From a virus, in the IMG/VR virus record IMGVR_UViG_3300037119_001147, positions 1-22,822 of that record: a stretch of 22,822 bases of DNA. One strand, 5' to 3'. Below the pieces are notes generated by a model that saw only the letters and a program-made list of their open reading frames with translations, made no database searches and was not told the DNA's origin. The position numbers and the translations under genes were made by a program. This document shows positions 1 through 5,824 of this stretch, piece by piece; position 1 is the first letter of the stretch; the number at the start of each line of letters is the position of its first letter.

Positions 1-30
1 GGGTTAAGGGAGTCGCATCCCTCCCGGTAA

Positions 31-234
31 TTACTTCACCTTAGTAATTACTCCATCCTTCAAAGTTACGCGAGCGTACCATGTATGCATTTCGTAGTTC
101 GGTCCTTCGATAGAAGTTTCGCCGTTAGTCTGATTGTTGGGGAAAGGTCCGGGTGAAAAGATACCGATTTGCTCTCCGTTTGCAACTGCCTCCTTGAGAG
201 CTTTCTTTGTCTTGAAGCTACGATCTGCGTACAT
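31..234 (-). CDS. Small phage protein of unknown function (67 aa)
   Basis: I do not recognise this protein. It begins MYADRSFKTKKALKEAV, a basic helix-like N-terminus, followed by a Gly/Pro/Asn-rich stretch (residues about 24-45). It ends in a beta-like segment (WYARVTLKDGVITKVK). The start is supported by a good Shine-Dalgarno sequence, AAGGAG, about 7 nt before the ATG on the minus strand. It is the last of four small leftward genes and is separated from the next one upstream by about 80 nt, so it may have its own promoter. Short leftward genes at the edge of a structural block are common in phages and often act on the host, but nothing here shows a specific role. Confidence 0.6.
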   Translation of the reverse strand: MYADRSFKTKKALKEAVANGEQIGIFSPGPFPNNQTNGETSIEGPNYEMHTWYARVTLKDGVITKVK

Positions 235-316
235 TTCTTTTCTCCTTCACTTGACTAATTACAGAATAGCACGTTGTAGGTTTGTTGTCTACTATACTTT
301 AGTCTAGGTTTCTTGG

Positions 317-514
317 TTAGGCAGGAATCGTCAATCGGAACTGTCCATCGCTATTTACTGCCGATGATCTAAACCTATCCAAGACTTTATGCAATCCTTC
401 GGTTTTAGGAGTGAACCAAACAATTTCCCAACCCTTACTACCCTTGAATTCACAAGTGTAGTATTCATCCCAGTCAGTAATTTCATCCTGACGGGTTACG
501 GTAATATCAGGCAT
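317..514 (-). CDS. Small phage protein of unknown function (65 aa)
   Basis: This 65-residue protein (MPDITVTRQDEITDWDEYY...) is acidic and aromatic at the N-terminus and has an alternating beta-like pattern through KGWEIVWFTPKTEG. It has no signal peptide or membrane segment and no motif I can name. The start codon follows AAAGGTGAG on the minus strand, a good ribosome-binding site. The start overlaps the end of the upstream leftward gene (507-701) by 8 nt, which indicates a co-transcribed, possibly translationally coupled pair. Function unknown. Confidence 0.65.
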   Translation of the reverse strand: MPDITVTRQDEITDWDEYYTCEFKGSKGWEIVWFTPKTEGLHKVLDRFRSSAVNSDGQFRLTIPA

Positions 515-701
515 CTTTACTCACCTTTCGCAAGTAGTAACCATGATCGCGCATCAAACTTTTCAGTAGTGGTTCAAGTGTCTTACACTCTCGGATTTCT
601 CCGGTACGATGTAGAACAGCGCGATAACCAAATCCCGTTTCTTCGATTGTAAGTAGCCTATCTTCGATAACTAGAGATTTATCTACATCATCGTTACACA
701 T
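507..701 (-). CDS. Small phage protein of unknown function (64 aa)
   Basis: A 64-residue protein (MCNDDVDKSLVIEDRLLTIEETGFGYRAVLHRTGEIRECK...). The N-terminal half looks beta-rich and the C-terminal half (TLEPLLKSLMRDHGYYLRKV) helical. No recognised domain. An AAGGACG Shine-Dalgarno sequence precedes the start. Its ATG shares one base with the end of the upstream gene (701-919), and its end overlaps the next gene, so it sits in the middle of a tight leftward operon. Role unknown. Confidence 0.65.
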   Translation of the reverse strand: MCNDDVDKSLVIEDRLLTIEETGFGYRAVLHRTGEIRECKTLEPLLKSLMRDHGYYLRKVSKDA

Positions 702-919
702 TACGTTACGTCCTTGTGCGAACCATCAGTATAAATTTCGTAATGTCGTGAGCGTTGATCGTAGTCTACAAAGTGAGCGTACAAGATTGTATTGTCGGCA
801 CAATCTGAACCGATTTGAATACCGACTAGTGAATCTGCGCTCAAACCAACTAGACGTAGCAATTGAGCGTTGGTGAGATAAATCTCTACCGGATTCTTAG
901 GGATACGATCCTCGGTCAT
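701..919 (-). CDS. Small phage protein of unknown function (72 aa)
   Basis: The first gene of the leftward operon, 72 residues (MTEDRIPKNPVEIYLTNAQLLRLVGLSAD...). It has a helical stretch at residues about 17-30 and a Tyr/His-rich, beta-like C-terminal half ending in YEIYTDGSHKDVT. No catalytic motif or membrane segment is visible. AGAGGG lies just before the ATG as a ribosome-binding site. The operon promoter should lie in the gene-free stretch to its right; the TA-rich repeat tract at 997-1047 is the most obvious regulatory candidate there. Function unknown. Confidence 0.65.
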   Translation of the reverse strand: MTEDRIPKNPVEIYLTNAQLLRLVGLSADSLVGIQIGSDCADNTILYAHFVDYDQRSRHYEIYTDGSHKDVT

Positions 920-996
920 TTACCCTCTAATCACTTGTGGGCGAACTACAGATTTAGCGTTACAACTTAAAACAACTACGGTACGTGTGTGTTACT

Positions 997-1047
997 TGTA
1001 TATATATTTATGTATATATAGATGTATATAGACTATAGACGTCTATA
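997..1047. repeat. TA-rich repeats with a 14-bp palindrome
   Basis: The element TGTATATA(TA) occurs at 997-1006, 1011-1020 and 1023-1030. It is followed by the perfect palindrome TATAGACGTCTATA at 1034-1047. The tract is almost pure A/T in an otherwise mixed sequence. It lies about 80-130 bp upstream of the first leftward gene (start at 919). It could be an operator array, a promoter region or an easily melted origin-like element. A dimeric repressor site at the palindrome is plausible but unproven. Confidence 0.5.
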
Positions 1048-1077
1048 TGGTGGAGATTGCATACCCTTGTGCGGTTA

Positions 1078-1089
1078 ACGTACTCTAGT
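1078..1089 (+). promoter_or_regulatory. Repeated promoter-like 12-mer, copy P1 (rightward)
   Basis: Exact copy of ACGTACTCTAGT, identical to copies at 2039-2050 and 11340-11351 and nearly identical to a leftward copy at 1993-2004. The core TACTCT fits a TANNNT-type -10 hexamer. Unlike the other rightward copies it has no gene just downstream; the long hairpin at 1178-1273 follows instead. It is therefore a candidate promoter for a small RNA. Confidence 0.5.
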
Positions 1090-1177
1090 AGCCTTACTCG
1101 GTTTTAGAATGAACCGAAAAAATGCGGCATTCGGTGTCTTGATTATTCGTGGTGTCCTTTCTTTAGGGTTGCGCTTT

Positions 1178-1273
1178 CTAGTCGCAAAGCTAGATATGCA
1201 CTAGTGCGGTATCCCTACGTTGTCAGTTATGTTAGACCGTAGTGGACTAGTGCATACCTAGCTTTGCAGCTAG
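1178..1273. ncRNA. Long imperfect hairpin, candidate structured RNA
   Basis: Arms at 1178-1205 and 1246-1273 (28 nt each) are reverse complements except at three positions. Seen as rightward RNA, one of these is a G-U wobble and two are A-C mismatches. An inner 5-bp stem, CTACG (1215-1219) with CGTAG (1238-1242), continues the structure around an 18-nt loop. The region is not translated. It lies about 90 nt downstream of promoter-like copy P1 and is followed by another hairpin at 1352-1383. It could be a phage small RNA, a protein-binding cruciform or part of an origin. The structure is visible; the RNA itself is inferred. Confidence 0.35.
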
Positions 1274-1351
1274 ATTAGTTCTAGTATCCCTTACCGATGC
1301 GAGCGTAGTATAGGTTCATGCAATGTAGGCGGGATGATGTGTGCTGATACT

Positions 1352-1383
1352 GAGCGTATGCGTAGATGCGATCGTATGCGCTC
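1352..1383. other. Second hairpin (11-bp stem, 10-nt loop)
   Basis: GAGCGTATGCG (1352-1362) pairs with CGTATGCGCTC (1373-1383) over 11 positions when two G-U wobbles are allowed, around a 10-nt loop. It lies between the long hairpin and the end of the leftward gene at 1422. It could close the 3' part of a rightward small RNA or help end leftward transcription, but there is no T-run after it on either strand, so it is not a textbook terminator. Confidence 0.4.
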
Positions 1384-1421
1384 ATGTTCGTCCATGTTTT
1401 GCAGCTAATCACGTTATCCTC

Positions 1422-1805
1422 CTAGTCTCGATCATTCTCGCCGAGCGTTCCGGCTATGTTCAGTAGTTTTACAGTCTGCGCTCTGCGCTCTGCGCGAGTC
1501 TCTGCGACAGTCTTACCGTGTTGCGCGGAGGGTACAGTCTTGCGACGATTATCTAGTTCGGATTCGTCGCGCATCATAGAGTAGGAGTAATCCGTATAGA
1601 TGTTTACCGGGGTACTCCGGCGAATAGACTTTGGCCGTGTTACGAGGATTCGTCTAGGCGAGACTACTCCGGCTCCGCGCATCTCTAGCGCGTCATATGC
1701 TCTGCGGGGTTTTACGGGTTTCTGCGCAGGGGCACACTTTGCGCATAGTTCCCCCTGTACCGGGTCTATCCACTCGTTACAATCGTTCCTGCGACACGGG
1801 ATCAT
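1422..1805 (-). CDS. Small four-cysteine zinc-ribbon-like, Arg-rich protein
   Basis: From the preferred ATG the protein is 127 aa. Its N-terminus has cysteines at residues 4, 9, 21 and 24 (CX4C then CX2C), the arrangement of a small zinc ribbon. The rest is rich in Arg, Lys and Pro, with a basic helical segment near the end (TVAETRAERRAQTVKLLNIAG). This suggests a nucleic-acid-binding or transcription-associated protein; that is inference. An in-frame GTG at 1814 overlaps the strong Shine-Dalgarno site AGGAGG (complement of 1814-1819). The ATG at 1805, 8 nt after that site, is therefore the better start. The gene is more GC-rich than its neighbours. A leftward copy of the promoter-like 12-mer lies 187 nt upstream, leaving a long 5' leader with no obvious ORF. 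It does not match WhiB, whose cysteine pattern differs. Confidence 0.65.
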   Translation of the reverse strand: MIPCRRNDCNEWIDPVQGELCAKCAPAQKPVKPRRAYDALEMRGAGVVSPRRILVTRPKSIRRSTPVNIYTDYSYSMMRDESELDNRRKTVPSAQHGKTVAETRAERRAQTVKLLNIAGTLGENDRD

Positions 1806-1992
1806 CGTATCCACCTCCTATCTGCTATTCGTTATTCCGTATCTGACTTACAAGTGGAACTATAAGCGCAGGGGCACGAAACAACGGCCACCATCAGTTT
1901 ATAACTTCAAAATCGTTTTCCCCAAAATCAAAAAATTAGGTCTGTACCTCCCCTGAAAATTTAAAAATGATATTTCTAGAAACCCATAAACT

Positions 1993-2004
1993 TGTAGAGT
2001 ACGT
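1993..2004 (-). promoter_or_regulatory. Repeated promoter-like 12-mer, copy P3 (leftward)
   Basis: On the minus strand this reads ACGTACTCTACA/G-like: the first 11 bases are ACGTACTCTAC, matching the rightward copies up to the last two bases. It points towards the four-cysteine gene (start 1805). It lies 34 bp from the rightward copy P2, so the two form a divergent pair. The -10-like core TACTCT is fully kept. Confidence 0.5.
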
Positions 2005-2038
2005 ACCCATGCTACACTCTCTCCCGAAGCGACATTTT

Positions 2039-2050
2039 ACGTACTCTAGT
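2039..2050 (+). promoter_or_regulatory. Repeated promoter-like 12-mer, copy P2 (rightward)
   Basis: Exact ACGTACTCTAGT. It lies exactly 38 nt before the ATG of the first rightward gene (2089), the same distance as copy P4 to the portal gene. A T-run (TTTT) sits just upstream, as in P4. No TTGACA-like -35 box is seen at 16-18 bp. This is the best candidate for the promoter of the small terminase block. Confidence 0.6.
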
Positions 2051-2088
2051 TCCGGCTTAATCGAAATCGAGTTAAGAGAGGTTTTACA

Positions 2089-2400
2089 ATGAGTGAAGAT
2101 GAATCACTCGGACAGAATCTCAAGACTTATGAAGAAGCTCGTAAAGAGGAATTTGACGTAGCTGAGAATGGCTTAAGCGATGAGATTGCTACTAGAGCGA
2201 GAACTCATTTAGCGAATCTTTTGCCTGACGCGGCAGAAGAACTTACGCACATTGTTCGCGTTGGTAACAAAGATGACGCTGTTCGGTTACAGGCAATTAA
2301 ACTAGTTTTTGAATATACGCTTGGTAAGCCTGCTGCGAAATCCACAAAGGAGGACGACGTAGATAAGGTAATCAAGGCACTAACTCGCGTAGACGAATAA
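2089..2400 (+). CDS. terS: Probable terminase small subunit
   Basis: A 103-residue, mostly helical, acidic protein. The segment at residues about 35-80 (ARTHLANLLPDAAEELTHIV, then DAVRLQAIKLVFEYTLGKP) has the helix-rich pattern ending in GKP that is typical of many small terminase or terminase-associated phage proteins. In that family the subunit recognises the packaging site and presents DNA to the large subunit. It is the first gene of the rightward block, 38 nt after promoter-like copy P2. A ribosome-binding site, AGAGAGG, precedes the ATG. The large subunit lies almost 8 kb downstream, which is unusual, so the call rests on the helical pattern and position only. A small helical DNA-binding protein of another kind is possible. 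Confidence 0.5.
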   Translation: MSEDESLGQNLKTYEEARKEEFDVAENGLSDEIATRARTHLANLLPDAAEELTHIVRVGNKDDAVRLQAIKLVFEYTLGKPAAKSTKEDDVDKVIKALTRVDE

Positions 2401-2421
2401 ACTTGCTCACAAAGGATTACA

Positions 2422-2643
2422 ATGGCTGATGAATCAAGAATGAATCGTTTTCGTGTAGGAGACATTGTAGCTTGGGAGGATGCTTCTGTATTTCCTCCCG
2501 TTCAGTATGAAGGTGAAATAACAGGCTTTGGTAATGACGAACTTACTTACGTTACAGTAGAAATGCGTGCAGTAGGTTCAGATAAGAAAAAGGATGCTGT
2601 AGAAAAGACACTTACCGAAGATGAAGTAAGGCGCGTAGCTTAA
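2422..2643 (+). CDS. Small SH3/KOW-like phage protein (73 aa)
   Basis: The 73-residue protein contains RFRVGDIVAWEDASVFPPVQYEGEITGF-type sequence at residues about 8-38 (two halves of a small beta-barrel pattern, with RVGDIV and GEITG). This is the look of an SH3/KOW-like fold, and a charged helical tail follows (KKDAVEKTLTEDEVRRVA). It follows the probable small terminase by 21 nt with AAAGGA as ribosome-binding site. The next gene starts with GTG directly after its stop. Function unknown; a head-completion or packaging accessory role is a guess from position. Confidence 0.65.
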   Translation: MADESRMNRFRVGDIVAWEDASVFPPVQYEGEITGFGNDELTYVTVEMRAVGSDKKKDAVEKTLTEDEVRRVA

Positions 2644-2901
2644 GTGAAGATTCCAGTAATTAAGGTTGGTACTGCAAAAGTAAAAAGAGCTGAATTGCAT
2701 GCTGTTGTCACAGTTGGCCCTGAGACAGCAAAACTTCTCAGCGACAAACTTGGAAGAAAGGTTGAAGTTGGAGAACAGATTGATTTAGGGATGGTAGCAA
2801 TGTATGATTCATCTCCCTGGACTCGTTTCAAGGAGAATGTAAAAATTGCTATCGCTCAAACAAAGTCACCATTTCGCAAACCACTTAAAAAGGCTAACTG
2901 A
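2644..2901 (+). CDS. Small phage protein of unknown function (85 aa)
   Basis: It starts with GTG immediately after the stop of the preceding gene. The likely Shine-Dalgarno sequence (AAGGCG or similar) lies inside that gene's last codons, so translation is probably coupled. The 85-residue protein begins with a beta-like segment (MKIPVIKVGTAKVKRAELHAVVTVG). It has a short Leu/Lys helix (TAKLLSDKLGRKVEVGEQI) and ends in a strongly basic tail (KSPFRKPLKKAN). No known domain is recognised. A structural or accessory role with the next gene is plausible. Confidence 0.6.
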   Translation: MKIPVIKVGTAKVKRAELHAVVTVGPETAKLLSDKLGRKVEVGEQIDLGMVAMYDSSPWTRFKENVKIAIAQTKSPFRKPLKKAN

Positions 2902-2925
2902 ACATAAGCTGGAAAGGGCCAACAC

Positions 2926-3327
2926 ATGGCATTCGGTGTAGCAACAGTTCTTACGAACAAAGGTAAGGCGTTATTCGCAGATCGTGCTAGAGTAACTCCA
3001 GGTACATATTCAAACGCGCCCCGTTACATTGGAATTGGAACGGGTGCTACCGGAGCAGCTCGCACGGCAGTAGCAGCAGATACAGCATTATCCACAGAAG
3101 TAGAAACTCGTTCTGCGGGTACTGAATCTACTGTTACAACAACTCAGACAGGTGACACGTATCAGTCGCAAGGCACTATTTCTATTACTGGTACACGTGC
3201 AGTAGATGAGTCTGGTTTATTTGATGCTTCCACTACAGGGAACATGATTACGTCTGCAACTCTAAACGTAATCAACCTCCTGAACGGAGACTCACTACAG
3301 CTTACGTGGAAGGTGCAGATCACCTAA
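2926..3327 (+). CDS. Small beta-rich virion structural protein (133 aa)
   Basis: The N-terminus reads MAFGVATVLTNKGKALFADR. It is followed by PRYIGIGTGATGAARTAVAAD-type sequence at residues about 33-55, then a Thr-rich beta segment (TVTTTQTGDTYQSQGTISIT). It finishes with VDESGLFDAST and NLLNGDSLQLTWKVQIT. This pattern (IGIGTG, DTALSTEV, SGLFDA, final GDSLQ.TWKV) is shared by a group of small phage virion proteins, usually tail-fibre or collar associated and built as a beta-sandwich. The gene follows a GGAAAGG ribosome-binding site and ends just before a strong hairpin, closing this first transcription block. The structural assignment is fairly sure; the exact place in the virion is not. Confidence 0.6.
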   Translation: MAFGVATVLTNKGKALFADRARVTPGTYSNAPRYIGIGTGATGAARTAVAADTALSTEVETRSAGTESTVTTTQTGDTYQSQGTISITGTRAVDESGLFDASTTGNMITSATLNVINLLNGDSLQLTWKVQIT

Positions 3328-3337
3328 TGGCTCATTT

Positions 3338-3373
3338 GAAATAGCACCTAGTAATTCTGCTAGGTGCTATTTC
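3338..3373 (+). terminator. Perfect 14-bp hairpin between structural gene and sigma-like gene
   Basis: GAAATAGCACCTAG (3338-3351) and CTAGGTGCTATTTC (3360-3373) form a perfect 14-bp stem, 15 bp with the flanking T-A pair, around an 8-nt loop. It lies 11 nt after the stop of the preceding gene. There is no long T-run after it, so termination may be partial. The 3' arm holds AGGTG, the only Shine-Dalgarno-like sequence for an ATG at 3377; the hairpin may therefore also limit translation from that start. Confidence 0.6.
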
Positions 3374-3376
3374 ATT

Positions 3377-3940
3377 ATGAGGGGGAAAAGGTGGTGCCGT
3401 CGATTGGTTTCTGATGAACAACTCGTCGAAGATGGTAAGAGAGTATTCAAAGACTTAAAAAGAAAAATGGATATTGGTCCAGAAGATCAAGAAGATGTTC
3501 AACAAGAAATTTACATTGATCTTCTAAAGGCAAGAAAGAGATTTGATCCTACCAAGAGTAGCTGGCTGCATTTCGTTTGGGTAACTGCAACCTTTACAGT
3601 AAGAAGCTATTTTAGAGATTATCCACGCGCCGGCGTTAAATGGTTAAGATCAGAAAAAGAAAGTTCATACAATGTACCTTTAGATGATCTAGTAGAAGTA
3701 CCTGTTACACACGATGAACATGAATACCTTACTATCATAGATAGTGTTAAAGATTTCTCTCCTATAGAATGCAGCATCGTGATAATGACATTAGCGGGCT
3801 ACTTACCCAGAGAGATCGCAAATTATCTAGGTATCGGAGAAAGCTTCATATACCATCGTATCGCAAACTTACGGATCAAGAGTTCTCCGTCCTTTTCTTT
3901 GCATCATTCGGTTACACAGCAATTGAAACAGGCGGCATAA
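3377..3940 (+). CDS. Sigma-70-like phage transcription factor
   Basis: The protein (187 aa from ATG 3377) has the layout of a small, ECF-like sigma factor. A region 2-like segment lies at residues about 36-84 (DQEDVQQEIYIDLLKARKRFDP, SSWLHFVWVTATFTVRSYFRDYPR). A region 4-like helix-turn-helix lies at residues about 127-168 (FSPIECSIVIMTLAG, then PREIANYLGIGESFIYHRI). Such proteins redirect host RNA polymerase to specific promoters, and the repeated 12-mer in this window is an obvious candidate target. The ATG at 3377 sits right on the hairpin and has a poor ribosome-binding site. TTG at 3404, 9 nt after AAGGTGG, is a credible alternative that removes the odd MRGKRWCRR start. The last 60 or so nucleotides overlap, in another frame, the HTH of the next gene. 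An annotation as a generic HTH protein is the main alternative. Confidence 0.75.
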   Translation: MRGKRWCRRLVSDEQLVEDGKRVFKDLKRKMDIGPEDQEDVQQEIYIDLLKARKRFDPTKSSWLHFVWVTATFTVRSYFRDYPRAGVKWLRSEKESSYNVPLDDLVEVPVTHDEHEYLTIIDSVKDFSPIECSIVIMTLAGYLPREIANYLGIGESFIYHRIANLRIKSSPSFSLHHSVTQQLKQAA

Positions 3941-4053
3941 TCTTTCTATCTGAGCAAACTGTTAAATCCTACCGTAAGAGTATTGCTCTCAAGCTCGAGA
4001 CTAAGAGTATTACTCATTCAGTAGCTTTTGCTCTACGAAACGATTGGATATAA
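3769..4053 (+). CDS. LuxR/GerE-type HTH protein overlapping the sigma-like gene
   Basis: Residues about 32-94 match the LuxR/GerE DNA-binding domain: KLTDQEFSVLFFASFGYTAI, then LSEQTVKSYRKSIALKLETKS and a closing AFALRNDWI. Such domains bind promoter DNA as dimers. The frame is -1 relative to the sigma-like gene and overlaps it by 172 nt. The HTH itself begins while the sigma-like HTH is still being encoded. ATG 3769 is the only ordinary start before the domain but has no clear Shine-Dalgarno sequence. Expression could be by internal start, translational coupling or a -1 frameshift giving a sigma2-HTH-HTH fusion, but I see no canonical slippery heptamer. A sequencing error is less likely, as both HTH motifs look whole. 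The stop abuts the next ATG (TAAATG). Confidence 0.6.
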   Translation: MQHRDNDISGLLTQRDRKLSRYRRKLHIPSYRKLTDQEFSVLFFASFGYTAIETGGIIFLSEQTVKSYRKSIALKLETKSITHSVAFALRNDWI

Positions 4054-5067
4054 ATGGACTTTACAGGATTAGATGCTCAAGTAGCTAAGTTTCGAAAAGC
4101 ATCACCAAATATTGCTAGTGCTTTTGATGAAGTAAAGAAACTCTTTAATTCATTAGAAGAACCTATTACTGCGCCGGCGAAGTATTTCGATAACTCTCCT
4201 AAGCCTTTTGTTCCTAATCGTGTAATTCAGTGTGGAACACGACAAGCTTTCGATACAGCATTTAACAGCATTGTAAATGGCGACCGTATTAATGCTTATG
4301 GATTTAACTATCCTGGCCAGTGGAACATGCATAAGCAACTCACTGGTAGAGCACAAATCTACTTTGCTCCTGATGTTAAGTTCGTAGGTGGTGGATCATA
4401 TGACCTAAATGCTGTTTGGGTTAAAGCAAGAGGACTAGAGCTATTTGGCGGTTCTCTGTATAATCCTACTGGTCACGGTTTGCTGTTTTATGTTAGTGCT
4501 GGTGTTGTTTGGCATGGACTTAAGATTGGTGTTGATGGAAAGATTGGTGGAACTGGCTTACGTGTGTTAGGTGTGGAGGGTAATATAACAAACCTGAATT
4601 TGGAGTATGAGACAACTAACTGCGGACACGACTTATCTCTAGATGCACACGGACGAGTTGGTGGAGAACCGGGAACAGGTGTGCATCCTTCATATATTGG
4701 TGGAGGTAGTGGACCTTATGAAACTACTGATTCTATGTTTGTTATTAATTCCCATGATTGTGCTACTGGCTCTAACCAAATTGGTCCGTTTGCTAAACGA
4801 AACAAGTTTGACATTCGAGCCAAGAACCTAACTTTTGATGCTACACGTCAGACAGCAGGTAACGCTGCTCAAATCTTTGGAGATCAAATCTCAGAACTTG
4901 ATATTTGGGTAGAAGCTGACAACGTAGCTCAAGTAGTTAGAGCTAATGGTAACTTTGTTGGTCCAGTAAGAGTTAATCGTGGACGTAGTGTAAACGTTCG
5001 CGGTGCTTACGATTCTGCTGCAAAATACTATCCTCATCCAAAAGTAGCTTACATAGACTGCACCTAA
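4054..5067 (+). CDS. Beta-helix tailspike- or tail-fibre-like protein
   Basis: A 337-residue protein. A helical N-terminal part (about 1-40, FTGLDAQVAKFRKASPNIASAFDEVKKL) would suit attachment or trimerisation. From about residue 65 there is a series of short beta segments rich in Gly, Asn and Val (INAYGFNYPGQW, AQIYFAPDVKFVGGGSYDL, LELFGGSLYNPTGHGLLFY, VVWHGLKIGVDG, NITNLNLEYETTNCGHDLSL). This is the pattern of a right-handed parallel beta-helix (pectate-lyase-like). In phages this fold is typical of tailspikes that bind or degrade surface polysaccharide. No catalytic residues can be assigned safely. The ATG abuts the stop of the LuxR-type gene, and a lectin-like gene follows 10 nt later. 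The short length for a spike and absence of a C-terminal trimer domain suggest it works with the following proteins. Confidence 0.6.
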   Translation: MDFTGLDAQVAKFRKASPNIASAFDEVKKLFNSLEEPITAPAKYFDNSPKPFVPNRVIQCGTRQAFDTAFNSIVNGDRINAYGFNYPGQWNMHKQLTGRAQIYFAPDVKFVGGGSYDLNAVWVKARGLELFGGSLYNPTGHGLLFYVSAGVVWHGLKIGVDGKIGGTGLRVLGVEGNITNLNLEYETTNCGHDLSLDAHGRVGGEPGTGVHPSYIGGGSGPYETTDSMFVINSHDCATGSNQIGPFAKRNKFDIRAKNLTFDATRQTAGNAAQIFGDQISELDIWVEADNVAQVVRANGNFVGPVRVNRGRSVNVRGAYDSAAKYYPHPKVAYIDCT

Positions 5068-5077
5068 TGGGCGTACT

Positions 5078-5824
5078 ATGAGCAGATTCTTTGATGGCGG
5101 TGGAACCGATGAATGCCTATGGACGTTGGGTAACGTAGTTGGCACGGGTGCATTCACCATTGCAGTTGTTGCGAAGCTAGCGAGTACTTCGAGTCAGTGG
5201 GCTTCAATGATAAACCTCCTTGATGCGGGCGACCTAAGTAAACTTGAGTTTACTCGTCGTGGTACTAGTGACAACCTTTGCGTTACACGTCAATCAGAAG
5301 CGACACTAGTTGATTCTACCGGGCCGGATTGGGTAACTGCCGATGATTGGAGTTTAGTAGCAGTATCTAAAGCAGCAGGAACTAATACTCCAACATTTAC
5401 GCACTATCCTCTTGGTGGATCACCTACACATTCTGCTGGTAGTGGAACTCTTGCAAATGCGGCTGCATCAATCCAAATCCTATTTGGAAATATTGAAGGT
5501 GCAGATGACTTCGCTGGATGGGTAGCTGCAATAGGTATTTGGAATTCTGCACTCAGTGATGCGAACCGTGCATCACTAGGTAGTACGCTTACTCTCGCTA
5601 ACTGGCAGTCGTTGAGTCCTGCATTTCTTGTAGACGAGCGTGATGCTTTCGCCACGGATTATGCAGGAACATCTACGTTGGCGATTGATACTTCTGCTGA
5701 CGATGCTGACGATCCGCCAGGGTGGGCATCGTGGGATGTACCTGGTGATGATCCCGGCATTCCTATCAATGTTGATTACTCACAGCATCTGAAAATTCCA
5801 ACAGCAGGAAGGAGTACGGTCTAA
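5078..5824 (+). CDS. LamG/concanavalin-like lectin virion protein
   Basis: This 248-residue protein has a concanavalin A-like (LamG) jelly-roll pattern over residues about 1-185. It opens with MSRFFDGGGTDECLWTL and a GAFTIAVVAKL strand. The diagnostic closing motif is DDFAGWVAAIGIWNSALSDA, the equivalent of the usual I..V.IYN.AL(S) ending. The remaining 60 residues are acidic and Pro/Gly-rich (DDADDPPGWASWDVPGDDPG) and look like a linker. In phage tails this fold binds host glycans. It lies between the beta-helix protein and another beta-rich protein and is joined to the next gene as TAAGTG, so the set is probably one adhesion operon. No enzyme activity is implied. Confidence 0.65.
   Translation: MSRFFDGGGTDECLWTLGNVVGTGAFTIAVVAKLASTSSQWASMINLLDAGDLSKLEFTRRGTSDNLCVTRQSEATLVDSTGPDWVTADDWSLVAVSKAAGTNTPTFTHYPLGGSPTHSAGSGTLANAAASIQILFGNIEGADDFAGWVAAIGIWNSALSDANRASLGSTLTLANWQSLSPAFLVDERDAFATDYAGTSTLAIDTSADDADDPPGWASWDVPGDDPGIPINVDYSQHLKIPTAGRSTV

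Larger units (their letters stand above)
920..1421. other. Gene-free structured region between two leftward transcription units
   Basis: About 500 bp with no convincing reading frame on either strand. It holds a TA-rich tract with three TGTATATA repeats and a 14-bp palindrome (997-1047), a promoter-like 12-mer pointing right (1078-1089), a long imperfect inverted repeat (1178-1273) and a second hairpin (1352-1383). CTAG, usually a rare tetramer, occurs six times in the long hairpin. No tRNA cloverleaf could be folded by eye. The region may hold the leftward operon promoter, a rightward small RNA or a replication element; the sequence alone does not decide between these. Confidence 0.6.

Noticed and set aside
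1-30. GGGAG...CTCCC hairpin after the last leftward gene
   Set aside because: Only 5 bp with an 8-nt loop and cut by the window edge; too weak to call a terminator.
1091-1126. TCGGTT...AACCGA followed by an A-run as a terminator
   Set aside because: The stem is only 6 bp, and the run is A rather than T on the strand that would need it.
1109-1204. A 31-codon hydrophobic frame just after promoter copy P1, ending inside the long hairpin
   Set aside because: No Shine-Dalgarno sequence before its ATG and no known leader-peptide pattern; kept as a curiosity, not a gene.
920-1421. tRNA gene or CRISPR array in the gene-free stretch
   Set aside because: No T-arm and acceptor pairing could be found, and there are no regularly spaced repeats with unique spacers.
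1600-1956. A 118-codon rightward frame overlapping the four-cysteine gene
   Set aside because: It lies antisense to a gene with a strong ribosome-binding site, has none of its own, and shows no domain; it looks like a shadow frame.
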